Part shown: positions 1-6,855 of the stretch, in pieces
Position numbering within the stretch: the first letter of the stretch is position 1
Layout: every line of letters starts with the position of its first letter
Translations under genes and position numbers: made by a program
Assembly: GCA_964479695.1 (NCBI GenBank)
Contig: CAYZSO010000002.1
Span: 62,001 to 126,000, forward strand
DNA from: JAAYZH01 sp964479695
Lineage (GTDB): Bacteria > Bacillota > Clostridia > Saccharofermentanales > Fastidiosipilaceae
Length of the DNA: 64,000 nucleotides
Direction of reading: 5' to 3'
The notes under the pieces: generated by a model
What the model was told of the DNA's origin: nothing
Seen by the model: the letters and a program-made list of their open reading frames with translations, nothing else
Databases searched by the model: none

Positions 1-702
1 CTTGGCAGCCTCGATCGCCTTGGCCACCGCCTCCACATCATTGCCATCCGCGACGAAGTGGTAGTCCCAATCATAGGCCTTATAGCGCTCCCCAACATTC
101 TCTGTAAAGGCGATTCTTGTGTTGCCCTCAATCGAGATGTTATTGGAGTCGTAAAGGACAATCAGTCGTCCCAGGCCTAAATGTCCGGCCAAAGACGAAG
201 CCTCCGACGTTACCCCTTCCATCAGGCAGCCATCGCCCGCCAGTACATAGGTGTAATGGTCGAAAATCTTGTATTCATCCGTGTTGAAGACCGCCGCCAA
301 ATGGCGCTCACCAAGTGCCATACCAACGGCAGTGGCGAGGCCTTGGCCCAAGGGGCCTGTATGCATTTCCACACCACGATCCAAATCATAGTCCGGATGC
401 CCCGGCGTATGGGATTTGAATTGGCGGAAAGACTTCAGATCTTCCAAAGTATACCCATAACCAAACAGATAGCCCAGCGCATACTGCATCGCCGACGCGT
501 GCCCCGCACTCAAAACGAAGCGGTCACGATCCGCCCAACGAGGGCTCGAAGGATTCATTTTCATGTGGTTAGCCCAGAGTTCAAAAACCATCGGCATCGA
601 ACCCAGCGGCTTCCCGGGATGGCCGGAATTGGCCTTCTGAACTTGGTCAATCGCCAACCCTCTGGCGTAGTTAATTGCTTTACCCTGCATGTTGTCAGTC
701 AT
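1..702 (-). CDS. tkt: Transketolase, N-terminal part (cut by window edge)
   Basis: Transketolase moves two-carbon units between sugar phosphates in the pentose phosphate pathway and uses thiamine diphosphate. The 234 codons present begin MTDNMQGKAINYARGLAIDQ and contain the family landmarks KANSGHPG, HTGPLGQG and the thiamine-diphosphate motif that starts GDGCLMEG and ends at SNN about 28 residues later. The start ATG at 702 follows an AAGGAG site. The 3' end lies beyond position 1, so the pyrimidine-binding and C-terminal domains are not seen. It follows the 4-epimerase gene by 8 nt on the same strand, as the last visible gene of the ula-type operon, and would consume the D-xylulose 5-phosphate that operon makes. 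The family call is firm. Whether this is a full two-domain protein or the A half of a split transketolase cannot be decided here. Confidence 0.95.
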   Translation of the reverse strand, partial: MTDNMQGKAINYARGLAIDQVQKANSGHPGKPLGSMPMVFELWANHMKMNPSSPRWADRDRFVLSAGHASAMQYALGYLFGYGYTLEDLKSFRQFKSHTPGHPDYDLDRGVEMHTGPLGQGLATAVGMALGERHLAAVFNTDEYKIFDHYTYVLAGDGCLMEGVTSEASSLAGHLGLGRLIVLYDSNNISIEGNTRIAFTENVGERYKAYDWDYHFVADGNDVEAVAKAIEAAK

Positions 703-710
703 AGTGCTGC

Positions 711-1418
711 TTACTCCTTCTTCTGTCCGTAATAGGCATTGGGTCCGTGTTTCCGCAAATAATGCTTATCCAAGAGCCCTTGTTCAATAGGTTTCACATC
801 CGGATTCATGGTTTCCGCTCGGGCAGCCATCTTGCTGCATTCTTCCAATACTTTCGCATTGTGAACCGCTTGGTGGCCGTCTTTGCCCCAGGCAAACGGG
901 CCATGGCCTGCGACGAGCACGGCCGGAACCGCCATCGGCTCAATCTGCCGCTCCTTAAATGTTGCGGCAATCACCTTACCGGTATTGAGTTCGTACGCCT
1001 GTTCCATCTCGTCATCCGTCAGTTTACGGGTGCAAGGAACCTCGCCATAGAAATAGTCGGCATGGGTGGTCCCATAAGCCGGCAAGGCCCTGCAGGCCTG
1101 GGCCCAGCTAACCGCCCAGGAAGAATGGGTGTGCACAACACCGCCAATTTCCGGGAATTCATTATAGAGAACCCAATGGGTTGCCGTATCGCTGGAAGGG
1201 TGCATTTCCCCCTCAATCACCTCACCGGTCTCCAAGGAAACAATGACAATATCCTCCGGTTTCAGCTTGTCATAATCAACTCCGCTGGGTTTAATCGCGA
1301 AGATGCCGGCACCCCGATCCACTTCACTCACATTCCCCCAGGTGAAGATGACAAGATCTAATTGCGGCAAAGCCATATTGGCATCATAGACTCTTTGTTT
1401 CAATGCTTGATAACTCAT
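711..1418 (-). CDS. ulaF: L-ribulose-5-phosphate 4-epimerase (UlaF/AraD family)
   Basis: Converts L-ribulose 5-phosphate to D-xylulose 5-phosphate, a zinc-dependent retro-aldol epimerisation of the class II aldolase fold. The 235-residue length fits the family. Visible metal and catalytic landmarks are D77, H96 and H98 in VVHTHSSW, and H172 in VAGHGPF. The start ATG at 1418 is preceded by AGGAGGGACGG. The gene lies between ulaG and tkt. AraD and UlaF cannot be told apart by sequence alone; the UlaE and UlaG neighbours argue for the ascorbate or 3-keto-gulonate branch rather than arabinose. A strong hairpin in the 114-nt gap to ulaG may modulate expression of this gene and tkt. Confidence 0.93.
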   Translation of the reverse strand: MSYQALKQRVYDANMALPQLDLVIFTWGNVSEVDRGAGIFAIKPSGVDYDKLKPEDIVIVSLETGEVIEGEMHPSSDTATHWVLYNEFPEIGGVVHTHSSWAVSWAQACRALPAYGTTHADYFYGEVPCTRKLTDDEMEQAYELNTGKVIAATFKERQIEPMAVPAVLVAGHGPFAWGKDGHQAVHNAKVLEECSKMAARAETMNPDVKPIEQGLLDKHYLRKHGPNAYYGQKKE

Positions 1419-1487
1419 CCGTCCCTCCTTACATTCATCTGCCGAACATATCTGCCGAGCAGCCCTTCATCACATCCAATTATAGAC

Positions 1488-1517
1488 AAAGAACGGCTCT
1501 TGGGGGAGCCGTTCTTT
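1488..1517 (-). terminator. Intercistronic 12-bp stem-loop between ulaG and ulaF
   Basis: AAAGAACGGCTC at 1488-1499 pairs perfectly with GAGCCGTTCTTT at 1506-1517 across a 6-nt loop. On the minus strand the stem is followed by TTTGTCTATAATTGG, which is only weakly T-rich, so it may be a leaky terminator or an RNA-processing or stability hairpin that lowers ulaF and tkt output. The 3' side of the plus-strand sequence merges into a copy of the dispersed TTTGGCCAAA motif. Confidence 0.5.
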
Positions 1518-1532
1518 GGCCAAACAAAAGGC

Positions 1533-2597
1533 TTAGAGGATTGAAGTGAAAGGTACGTTCGGCTCTTCTTCGAAGCAGTCTTCGAACCCTCTGCGATGGT
1601 GGAACTCAATGAGATCCTTGTCGCCCGGCCAGACATACTTGCCGCCAACATCCCAAATAAAGGGGTGGAACTTGTACTGAAGGGCATTCTTCTTGAAATC
1701 GTAGAGCAGCAGAATTTCCTTCGGGTCAGCCTTGAAATTCGACCAGATGTCGTAATGGATCGGGATGACCACCTTGCAGCGGGTCGCTTCGCCCATGCGG
1801 AGGATGTCAATGGAAGTCATCTTGTCTTGGCAGCCGATTGGGTTTTCGCCGAAGGAGCCCAATGCGATGTCAATATCATACTTCTTACCGATTTCGGCAT
1901 AGCGGATGCTGTAGTGGGAGTCGCCGGTGTGATAGACGGTGCCGGCCGGGAATTTGAAGAGGTAGTTCACCGCCTTTTCGTCCATATTGGTGGGGCAGAC
2001 ACCAGCCAGATCTTCGCCGACTTCGGAGGTGACGAGACAGGTGCGGTCGTAAGAATCTAAGACATGGATTTCCGTGTCCTTAATCTTAACGACGTCGCCC
2101 GGCTTGACTTCTCTCAGGCGATCTTCCGGAACGCCCCAGCCGCGCCACTTTTTGATGGATTCTTTCGGCCCAATGAAAGGAACATCCGGGCCGCAATTAT
2201 CGAGCACGGCCTTCGCGAAGAAGGGGTCGATATGGTCGTTATGATAGTGTGTCGAGAGAACGGCATCGCACTTAGTCACTGCGAATGGATCGTACACGAC
2301 AGGTGAGTTTCTGAGATTCGGTTGCAGCTTCTTGACACCCATCATATTTCTCATCTGATGGTAGGGCTTCATGTCCGCAACCTTCTGGGTGCGTTTACCG
2401 TTACCAAACCACAAGTCGATTGCGATGTTGGTGTCATTTTCAGTTTTGAACCACATGCCGACGCAGCCCAGCCACCACATGGCAAAAGTGCCCGGTTCAA
2501 CGACTGTGTTGTCGATATCCTCATTGACCCAGGTACCCCACTCCGGGAAAGCGCCAAGAATCCAATTCTCGCGGGTAATATCATCCATTTTAGACAT
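1533..2597 (-). CDS. ulaG: L-ascorbate-6-phosphate lactonase-like metallo-hydrolase
   Basis: UlaG opens the lactone ring of L-ascorbate 6-phosphate to 3-keto-L-gulonate 6-phosphate. The 354-residue cytoplasmic protein is a metallo-beta-lactamase-fold hydrolase with the metal motif STHYHNDHID (H117, H119, D121, H122) and the family-typical N-terminal stretch with FAMWWLGCVGMW and DLWFGNGKRT. I chose the ATG at 2597 over a possible upstream start because AGGAGG sits five bases before it. Length and motifs match E. coli UlaG (about 354 aa). UlaD, the decarboxylase for the next step, is not in the window and may lie beyond the left edge. Confidence 0.93.
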   Translation of the reverse strand: MSKMDDITRENWILGAFPEWGTWVNEDIDNTVVEPGTFAMWWLGCVGMWFKTENDTNIAIDLWFGNGKRTQKVADMKPYHQMRNMMGVKKLQPNLRNSPVVYDPFAVTKCDAVLSTHYHNDHIDPFFAKAVLDNCGPDVPFIGPKESIKKWRGWGVPEDRLREVKPGDVVKIKDTEIHVLDSYDRTCLVTSEVGEDLAGVCPTNMDEKAVNYLFKFPAGTVYHTGDSHYSIRYAEIGKKYDIDIALGSFGENPIGCQDKMTSIDILRMGEATRCKVVIPIHYDIWSNFKADPKEILLLYDFKKNALQYKFHPFIWDVGGKYVWPGDKDLIEFHHRRGFEDCFEEEPNVPFTSIL

Positions 2598-2728
2598 AAA
2601 ATCCTCCTGATCATTCATTGCGTGAGCGTTGCTTATTGTTACGTTGCGCCACTGTTAGGCAGCGCTAGCGTGAGCAGTGCTTGCTGTTATTTAGCGTGAG
2701 CGTTTCGATAAGTTATGCGTTAGCAGGC
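2598..2728. other. Gap with GCGTGAGC-type direct repeats
   Basis: This 131-bp gap holds several imperfect repeats of GCGTGAGCGTT and GCAGTGCTTG flavour around 2628-2712. No gene or clear terminator is visible. It is one of many short intergenic tandem repeats in this window. Confidence 0.4.
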
Positions 2729-3820
2729 TTACGATATTTCATACAGTGCGACTTCATCGATTTCTCGATTCGCGCCGATAATGTAATCTTGTCCATTTTT
2801 GCAGAAAACCTGAACATTCGTCGGACCAATATCGTGATCCAAAGTATCCCGCTTGATCGATTGAGAAGCCTCGTCCCAAGTCAGCGTGAAGAGGTCTCTC
2901 GCCCCTTGGCGGTGACCGACTAAGAACGCCGGCTTCCCGGCCAGCTCGCCGCCCCACAATGCGTGCAGGAAAGGCAGCTCTTCAGGTGCTCGGTAAATCT
3001 CTTCCAGGCCGTTCGCCGTCTCGCGCCAAATCGTCAGCTCAGCACCATGGAAAGGCGAGAACAACATAATTTCCAACTGGCCGTCGCCATCCAAGTCATA
3101 AGCTCTGACGTCGGAACAGGCTTTGTCCAAAAGTTTCTCCACTTGCCATTCTGAGTTCGCAGCCGTCGGTGGCGTAACGCGGAACAGACCATTTTCTGTA
3201 GCAATGAAGCTCTGCAGCTGTCCGTCCTCGCGTTGGAAACGACCGTAGCCATGGTTCTTCGTCAAGCCGTCAAGCAGAACCTCAAATTCCATCGGTTTCC
3301 CCGCATCCGCATCGAATTCTTCGAAATCGGAAGGGAGTTCCCGCACTTGAATCTTGCCCGGATGAGTCCAGTCTTCCTTGTATTCATGGCCGGATTTCAA
3401 GGTGCAGGCAACAATGTACTGCTTACCGTTGCTCTCCAAAATATCGAAACGATGCACGAAAGGTAAAGGACATAAGGTCTTGATCTTCCAGCTGTGTTCT
3501 TCCTGCAGATTCTTCACCGGTTTCCCGGCCAGATCCACAGGCACAGCCAAAACAAGCCTGGCCTCAGCCGAATTATTCGGCGAGAAAAACTCTTGCGTCG
3601 AAAGAAACGCGCCATTCCAACCCGGAACCTGCACCATCGTCATGACGCCGCCGGGTTCGGTCCAGATGGTCTCCAGAAGGTTGCCGTCCCTATCGAAACG
3701 GTTGCAAGCCCCCTCCTTCTCTGTCGCGACCAAAAACGATTCTTCGCCGCCGGATTCCAACAAACAAATGGCATAACATTTAGGCATGGATGCAATGACT
3801 TTTTTGCTTACTTGAAACAT
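2729..3820 (-). CDS. Beta-propeller/FG-GAP-like protein of unknown function in the ula operon
   Basis: A 363-residue protein without signal peptide or membrane segments. It is rich in W, G and D, with repeated blades such as AYDLDGDGQLEIMLFSPF and ARDLFTLTWDE that resemble FG-GAP/VCBS or WD-like propellers. DLDGDGQLEI looks like a calcium-binding loop. It starts at 3820 after an AAGGAAGGAG site and lies between ulaE and ulaG on the same strand, so it is probably cotranscribed with ascorbate and pentulose catabolism. It could be a cytoplasmic lactonase-like propeller (some six-bladed propellers hydrolyse sugar lactones) or a sugar-phosphate-binding protein. I do not recognise an exact family and infer no reaction. 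Confidence 0.8.
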   Translation of the reverse strand: MFQVSKKVIASMPKCYAICLLESGGEESFLVATEKEGACNRFDRDGNLLETIWTEPGGVMTMVQVPGWNGAFLSTQEFFSPNNSAEARLVLAVPVDLAGKPVKNLQEEHSWKIKTLCPLPFVHRFDILESNGKQYIVACTLKSGHEYKEDWTHPGKIQVRELPSDFEEFDADAGKPMEFEVLLDGLTKNHGYGRFQREDGQLQSFIATENGLFRVTPPTAANSEWQVEKLLDKACSDVRAYDLDGDGQLEIMLFSPFHGAELTIWRETANGLEEIYRAPEELPFLHALWGGELAGKPAFLVGHRQGARDLFTLTWDEASQSIKRDTLDHDIGPTNVQVFCKNGQDYIIGANREIDEVALYEIS

Positions 3821-3850
3821 GTTTTCTCCTTCCTTTACTTACCGAATCAG

Positions 3851-4699
3851 TTACTCACCGAACACCTTATCCAGATGACCTCTGAGGAACGTTCCGGCAA
3901 ATATGAGATCCTCCCGCCAGGACGCGGCACCCACATCCCAGAATTCACCCACAAACGACCTGACCCCCAGCTCCTTCAACACTTCCAGATCCGCGACATA
4001 GTCCGTGTGACCCGTACCGAAAGGAATCTCCCGATAAGCACCCGGCACCGTCTCTTTCAAGTGAGCAGCGAAGAAATGACCCTTGCCTTCCCGGAGGTCG
4101 TCACGCACATCATGACCATAAAGTTTCGCAGCGTTGGTCAAATTCCCGATGTCCGGATACACGCCCAACCACGGATTCCCCACAAGATTGACGTAGCGCA
4201 TGGCTTTGGCCACCGTATCCATAAAAGGCGTTTCCATCGTCTCAAACCCCAGCACCACCTCGCGGGATGCGGCGTAGAGCGTAACCTTCTCCAGCCCCTC
4301 CGCGAAGAGCTCCCGGGTCTCGGCGTCACCCTCATCGTAGTAGACATCGTAGCCCGCCAGTTGAATCAGGCGGATCCCGGTATCCAGCGCAAAATCAATG
4401 GCCCCGTACCCGATCTCCAGGCCCCGTTGCCGAACTTCAGGGTTCTTGCTGCCCAAGGGGTACTTCCGGTGGCCGGACAGACAGATGGATCTGAGAGGTA
4501 CGTTCTTGTCACGCCCTTCTTTGGCCAAAGCCGCCCGCTCCCCCCTACTCCACCGCAGCCGCTCCAACCTCTCATCGGTCTCATCAATACTGAGCTCGAT
4601 GAAGTCGAAGCCGGCCTCACGGGCAAGGTCGAACCGCTCCGCCCAAGTCAGCTTCTTGGGCAAAGCCTTCTCATAAAGTCCAAGTTGGTAGCTGTCCAT
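3851..4699 (-). CDS. ulaE: L-ribulose-5-phosphate 3-epimerase (UlaE)
   Basis: UlaE interconverts L-xylulose 5-phosphate and L-ribulose 5-phosphate and feeds UlaF. The 282-residue protein has the xylose-isomerase-like TIM-barrel signature: LGLYEKALP at the N terminus, IELSIDETDERLERL, FETMETPFMDT (metal-binding glutamate), GVYPDIGN, HLKE and SFVGEFWD. Length fits UlaE/SgbU (about 284 aa). The start at 4699 lies 5 nt after the ptsH stop codon, which implies translational coupling. A full copy of the dispersed motif, TTTGGCCAAAGCCGCC at 4520, is embedded in the reading frame. Confidence 0.94.
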   Translation of the reverse strand: MDSYQLGLYEKALPKKLTWAERFDLAREAGFDFIELSIDETDERLERLRWSRGERAALAKEGRDKNVPLRSICLSGHRKYPLGSKNPEVRQRGLEIGYGAIDFALDTGIRLIQLAGYDVYYDEGDAETRELFAEGLEKVTLYAASREVVLGFETMETPFMDTVAKAMRYVNLVGNPWLGVYPDIGNLTNAAKLYGHDVRDDLREGKGHFFAAHLKETVPGAYREIPFGTGHTDYVADLEVLKELGVRSFVGEFWDVGAASWREDLIFAGTFLRGHLDKVFGE

Positions 4700-4704
4700 A
4701 GCAA

Positions 4705-4986
4705 TTACTCAACATCGATCATTTCTTCGCCAAAGCCGCCGTTAATCGCATCGAGAATCGCCTGAAGATCAGCATCTTCCGTTGCACCATCGCAGCGCAC
4801 GACGATTTCGGAGCCTGCTTTGATTCCGCTACCCATGAGCATGAGGACGCTCTTCGGGTTTATTGACTTCCCATTAAATATAATCTGAATCTTGGACGGC
4901 ATTTTGGCACACAAATTTGCCAACTCAGTTGCAGGGCGCAGATGCAGACCTGTCTTGTTTCTCACTACAATACTTTGTTCAACCAT
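4705..4986 (-). CDS. ptsH: PTS phosphocarrier protein HPr
   Basis: HPr carries phosphate from Enzyme I to sugar-specific EIIA proteins. The 93-residue sequence has the active-site motif TGLHLRPA with His15, and NPKSVLMLMG with the regulatory Ser46 found in Firmicutes that have HPr kinase and CcpA control. It starts at 4986 after GAAGGAGAG. It is encoded inside the ula-type operon with EI and an EIIA rather than in a classical ptsHI operon. It could be the only HPr of this organism or a dedicated paralogue; the intact Ser46 suggests it can take part in catabolite repression. Confidence 0.95.
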   Translation of the reverse strand: MVEQSIVVRNKTGLHLRPATELANLCAKMPSKIQIIFNGKSINPKSVLMLMGSGIKAGSEIVVRCDGATEDADLQAILDAINGGFGEEMIDVE

Positions 4987-5005
4987 GTTTTCTCTCTCCT
5001 TCTAC

Positions 5006-5055
5006 TCTATAGCTTCTTTTCTATAGCTTCTTTTCTATAGCTTCTATTCTATAGC
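5006..5055 (-). repeat. 14-bp tandem repeat between the SorC regulator and ptsH
   Basis: CTATAGCTTCTTTT is repeated about 3.5 times. On the coding (minus) strand each unit carries TAG, and the regulator's stop codon (5044) is the TAG of the first unit. The tract lies just upstream of the ptsH ribosome binding site. Slippage would alter spacing without changing the regulator's C terminus. Confidence 0.75.
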
Positions 5056-6228
5056 CAGCGACGTTTCGCGGTTGCGAAAGTCCTCACTGCTTAGCTCTCT
5101 TGCTTCCGGAACATCCTCGCCTTTGAGTAGTTTGAGGATTCCCAGAACGCATTCACGATCCGTGACAAGTATGTCAACATATTCTCCGGCGAGGACACCC
5201 AAGACTGCTTTGGCCTTGTGTAAACCACCGGCAATTCCAATCACGGTAGGAATTTTGCGGAGTGCAGGAAGGCCAATTCCAATGACATGTTCGTTAAAAC
5301 CGGACTGAATCGGCTGCCCTTTGATGTCATAGCACTGACCGCAGATGAACCCTACCCCTTTCTGCTCACTTAGCTTGTCAAAAACTTTGTTCTGGGCGAA
5401 GTTCTGCCACATGAACGAAAATGATTCCATCGACATATCACCAATCCCTGTCAAAATAATATCGGATTGATGCGCAATCTTCAGTGTGTTATTGATCATC
5501 GGTTGATGAATCAAGTGTCTTTTCACGCCCAGATCATCCATAAAGAGCGGTGCTTGAAGGAAATACCCTCGCGCTCTGAGTTTGCGGATCATTTCCACAA
5601 CGACTTGCATTTGCTCTACACTTGAGGCATCTGACATGGCACCACCGATCACTTGGACTACTTTGAGGCCTCGGTTCACTTGCTGATTTACGTGATAGAC
5701 GGTCTGTGCAACCGAGCGCCCCCACGACATGCCAATGGTCATATCGGGTTTGATCTGTTTCTCGAACACTTCCGCTGCGTAGCTTCCGAGAATCACTGCG
5801 GAGTGGTCCGACTTGCGCGTAGTCAGTCCTGGCTTGAAGCCACTTCCATCTTGTGTTTCTTGAAGCAGTGATTGTTCACGCTCAATTCTGTCATAATTTT
5901 CGATTGTGTCATTCACGACGATCGCTTCGCGAAGCCTAAATTGTCGCTTCAGAATCTCTTCTAACTCATGTGACCTGTGACCTATTTTTTTTACTTGAAA
6001 AGACACAATCCCCTCTTGTCTGGCTTCATCCAGCAAGCGTGAAATTCTGGATCTCGAGATACACATTCGCTCAGCAATTTCAGATTGGATCATGCCATGT
6101 TCATAGTACATAGAGGCTACTTCGGAAAGTAAGTTCATATACTGTTCTATTTTTTGGTTATTTTCGGTTTTGTTTACATCGCCCGCCATACTGCACCCCG
6201 ATCCATCAGGTGAGGCTGATTGTTTCAT
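5044..6228 (-). CDS. SorC/DeoR-family sugar-binding transcriptional regulator
   Basis: The 394-residue protein has an N-terminal helix-turn-helix at about residues 46-80 (IQSEIAERMCISRSRISRLL) and a C-terminal sugar-phosphate-binding domain (DMTIGMSWGRSVAQTV, VQVIGGAM, ILTGIGDMSMES, VIGIAGGLHKAKAVLGVLAG). SorC proteins usually act as repressors or activators released by a phosphorylated sugar, here plausibly an ascorbate- or pentulose-phosphate. It is longer than the usual ~315 residues, with an extra N-terminal stretch and a loop near residues 120-145 containing QETQDGSGFKPGLTTRKSDH. The start at 6228 is uncertain: an in-frame ATG at 6189 is an alternative. It lies between EIIA and ptsH and so is probably autoregulated. 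Confidence 0.9.
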   Translation of the reverse strand: MKQSASPDGSGCSMAGDVNKTENNQKIEQYMNLLSEVASMYYEHGMIQSEIAERMCISRSRISRLLDEARQEGIVSFQVKKIGHRSHELEEILKRQFRLREAIVVNDTIENYDRIEREQSLLQETQDGSGFKPGLTTRKSDHSAVILGSYAAEVFEKQIKPDMTIGMSWGRSVAQTVYHVNQQVNRGLKVVQVIGGAMSDASSVEQMQVVVEMIRKLRARGYFLQAPLFMDDLGVKRHLIHQPMINNTLKIAHQSDIILTGIGDMSMESFSFMWQNFAQNKVFDKLSEQKGVGFICGQCYDIKGQPIQSGFNEHVIGIGLPALRKIPTVIGIAGGLHKAKAVLGVLAGEYVDILVTDRECVLGILKLLKGEDVPEARELSSEDFRNRETSLAIE

Positions 6229-6242
6229 TCAAGTAGAAGAAC

Positions 6243-6704
6243 TTAAGTCTCGTCGTATTTGGCATCGATCGCGAGAAGATCATCAACCGTTTTCGCCGTT
6301 AGGAGTTCTTCAATGATCGCTTCATTCCCCAACATTTCCGCTAATTTACCCATGTTCTCGAGATGGAGATCCGGATTTTGTGAGGCCAAAGTGAAGAACA
6401 AACGAGCATCTTTTTCCGGATTCCCTTCTTCGAAGGAGACGGGCTCTTCCACTTTCATAAAAGCAATCGCTGTCTTGTTTACCCCTTCTGCTCCTTGCTG
6501 CGCGTGCGGCATAGCAATATTGGGCGCAAGCACAATGTAGGGGCCGTATTTTTTGACACTGTTCACGACAGCATCTTCATAGGCTTGTTCAATGGTTCCG
6601 TCTGCCTTGAGGGTCTCACATGAAGCCCTGACAGCTTCTTCCCAGTTCGCGAATGATTGGTGAAATGCGACATGGTTCGCTTCGACGAATTCTCTGATAA
6701 TCAT
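6243..6704 (-). CDS. ulaC: PTS EIIA, ascorbate/mannitol-fructose type (UlaC-like)
   Basis: This 153-residue cytoplasmic EIIA accepts phosphate from HPr and passes it to a sugar-specific EIIB. The active-site histidine is H67 in PNIAMPHAQ, and the downstream FFTLASQNPDLHLENMGKLAEML is typical of the type-2 EIIA fold. Length matches E. coli UlaC (154 aa). The start follows AGGAGAG. No ascorbate-type EIIB or EIIC (UlaB, UlaA) is present to the right; they could be left of the window or elsewhere. The EI, HPr and EIIA neighbours form an almost complete phosphorelay missing its membrane part. Confidence 0.9.
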   Translation of the reverse strand: MIIREFVEANHVAFHQSFANWEEAVRASCETLKADGTIEQAYEDAVVNSVKKYGPYIVLAPNIAMPHAQQGAEGVNKTAIAFMKVEEPVSFEEGNPEKDARLFFTLASQNPDLHLENMGKLAEMLGNEAIIEELLTAKTVDDLLAIDAKYDET

Positions 6705-6855
6705 GCTTCTACTCTCCTATAGTTGATTTTCACTTAGTTGATTTTCACTACTTACTTGATCTTTATACTCGGCAGGCTCGGCTGGCTCGTTATGCTCGGC
6801 AAGCTCGGCATGCTCGGCTTCAATTTCCATTCAGTATCTCGGGTCGAGATAAGAA
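6705..6855. repeat. Gap with tandem TTGATTTTCACT and GCTCGGCA repeats
   Basis: Between ptsI and the EIIA gene, about 6719-6760 holds two or three copies of a TTGATTTTCACT unit, and about 6773-6822 holds five or so imperfect units of CTCGGCAAG/CTCGGCATG. No gene is visible. These short tandem tracts match the general repeat-rich nature of intergenic DNA here. Confidence 0.6.

Noticed and set aside
3494..4765. Long plus-strand open frame of about 420 codons
   Set aside because: It lies antisense to two well-supported genes (propeller protein, ulaE), is Arg/His/Pro-rich with no family pattern, and has no ribosome site.
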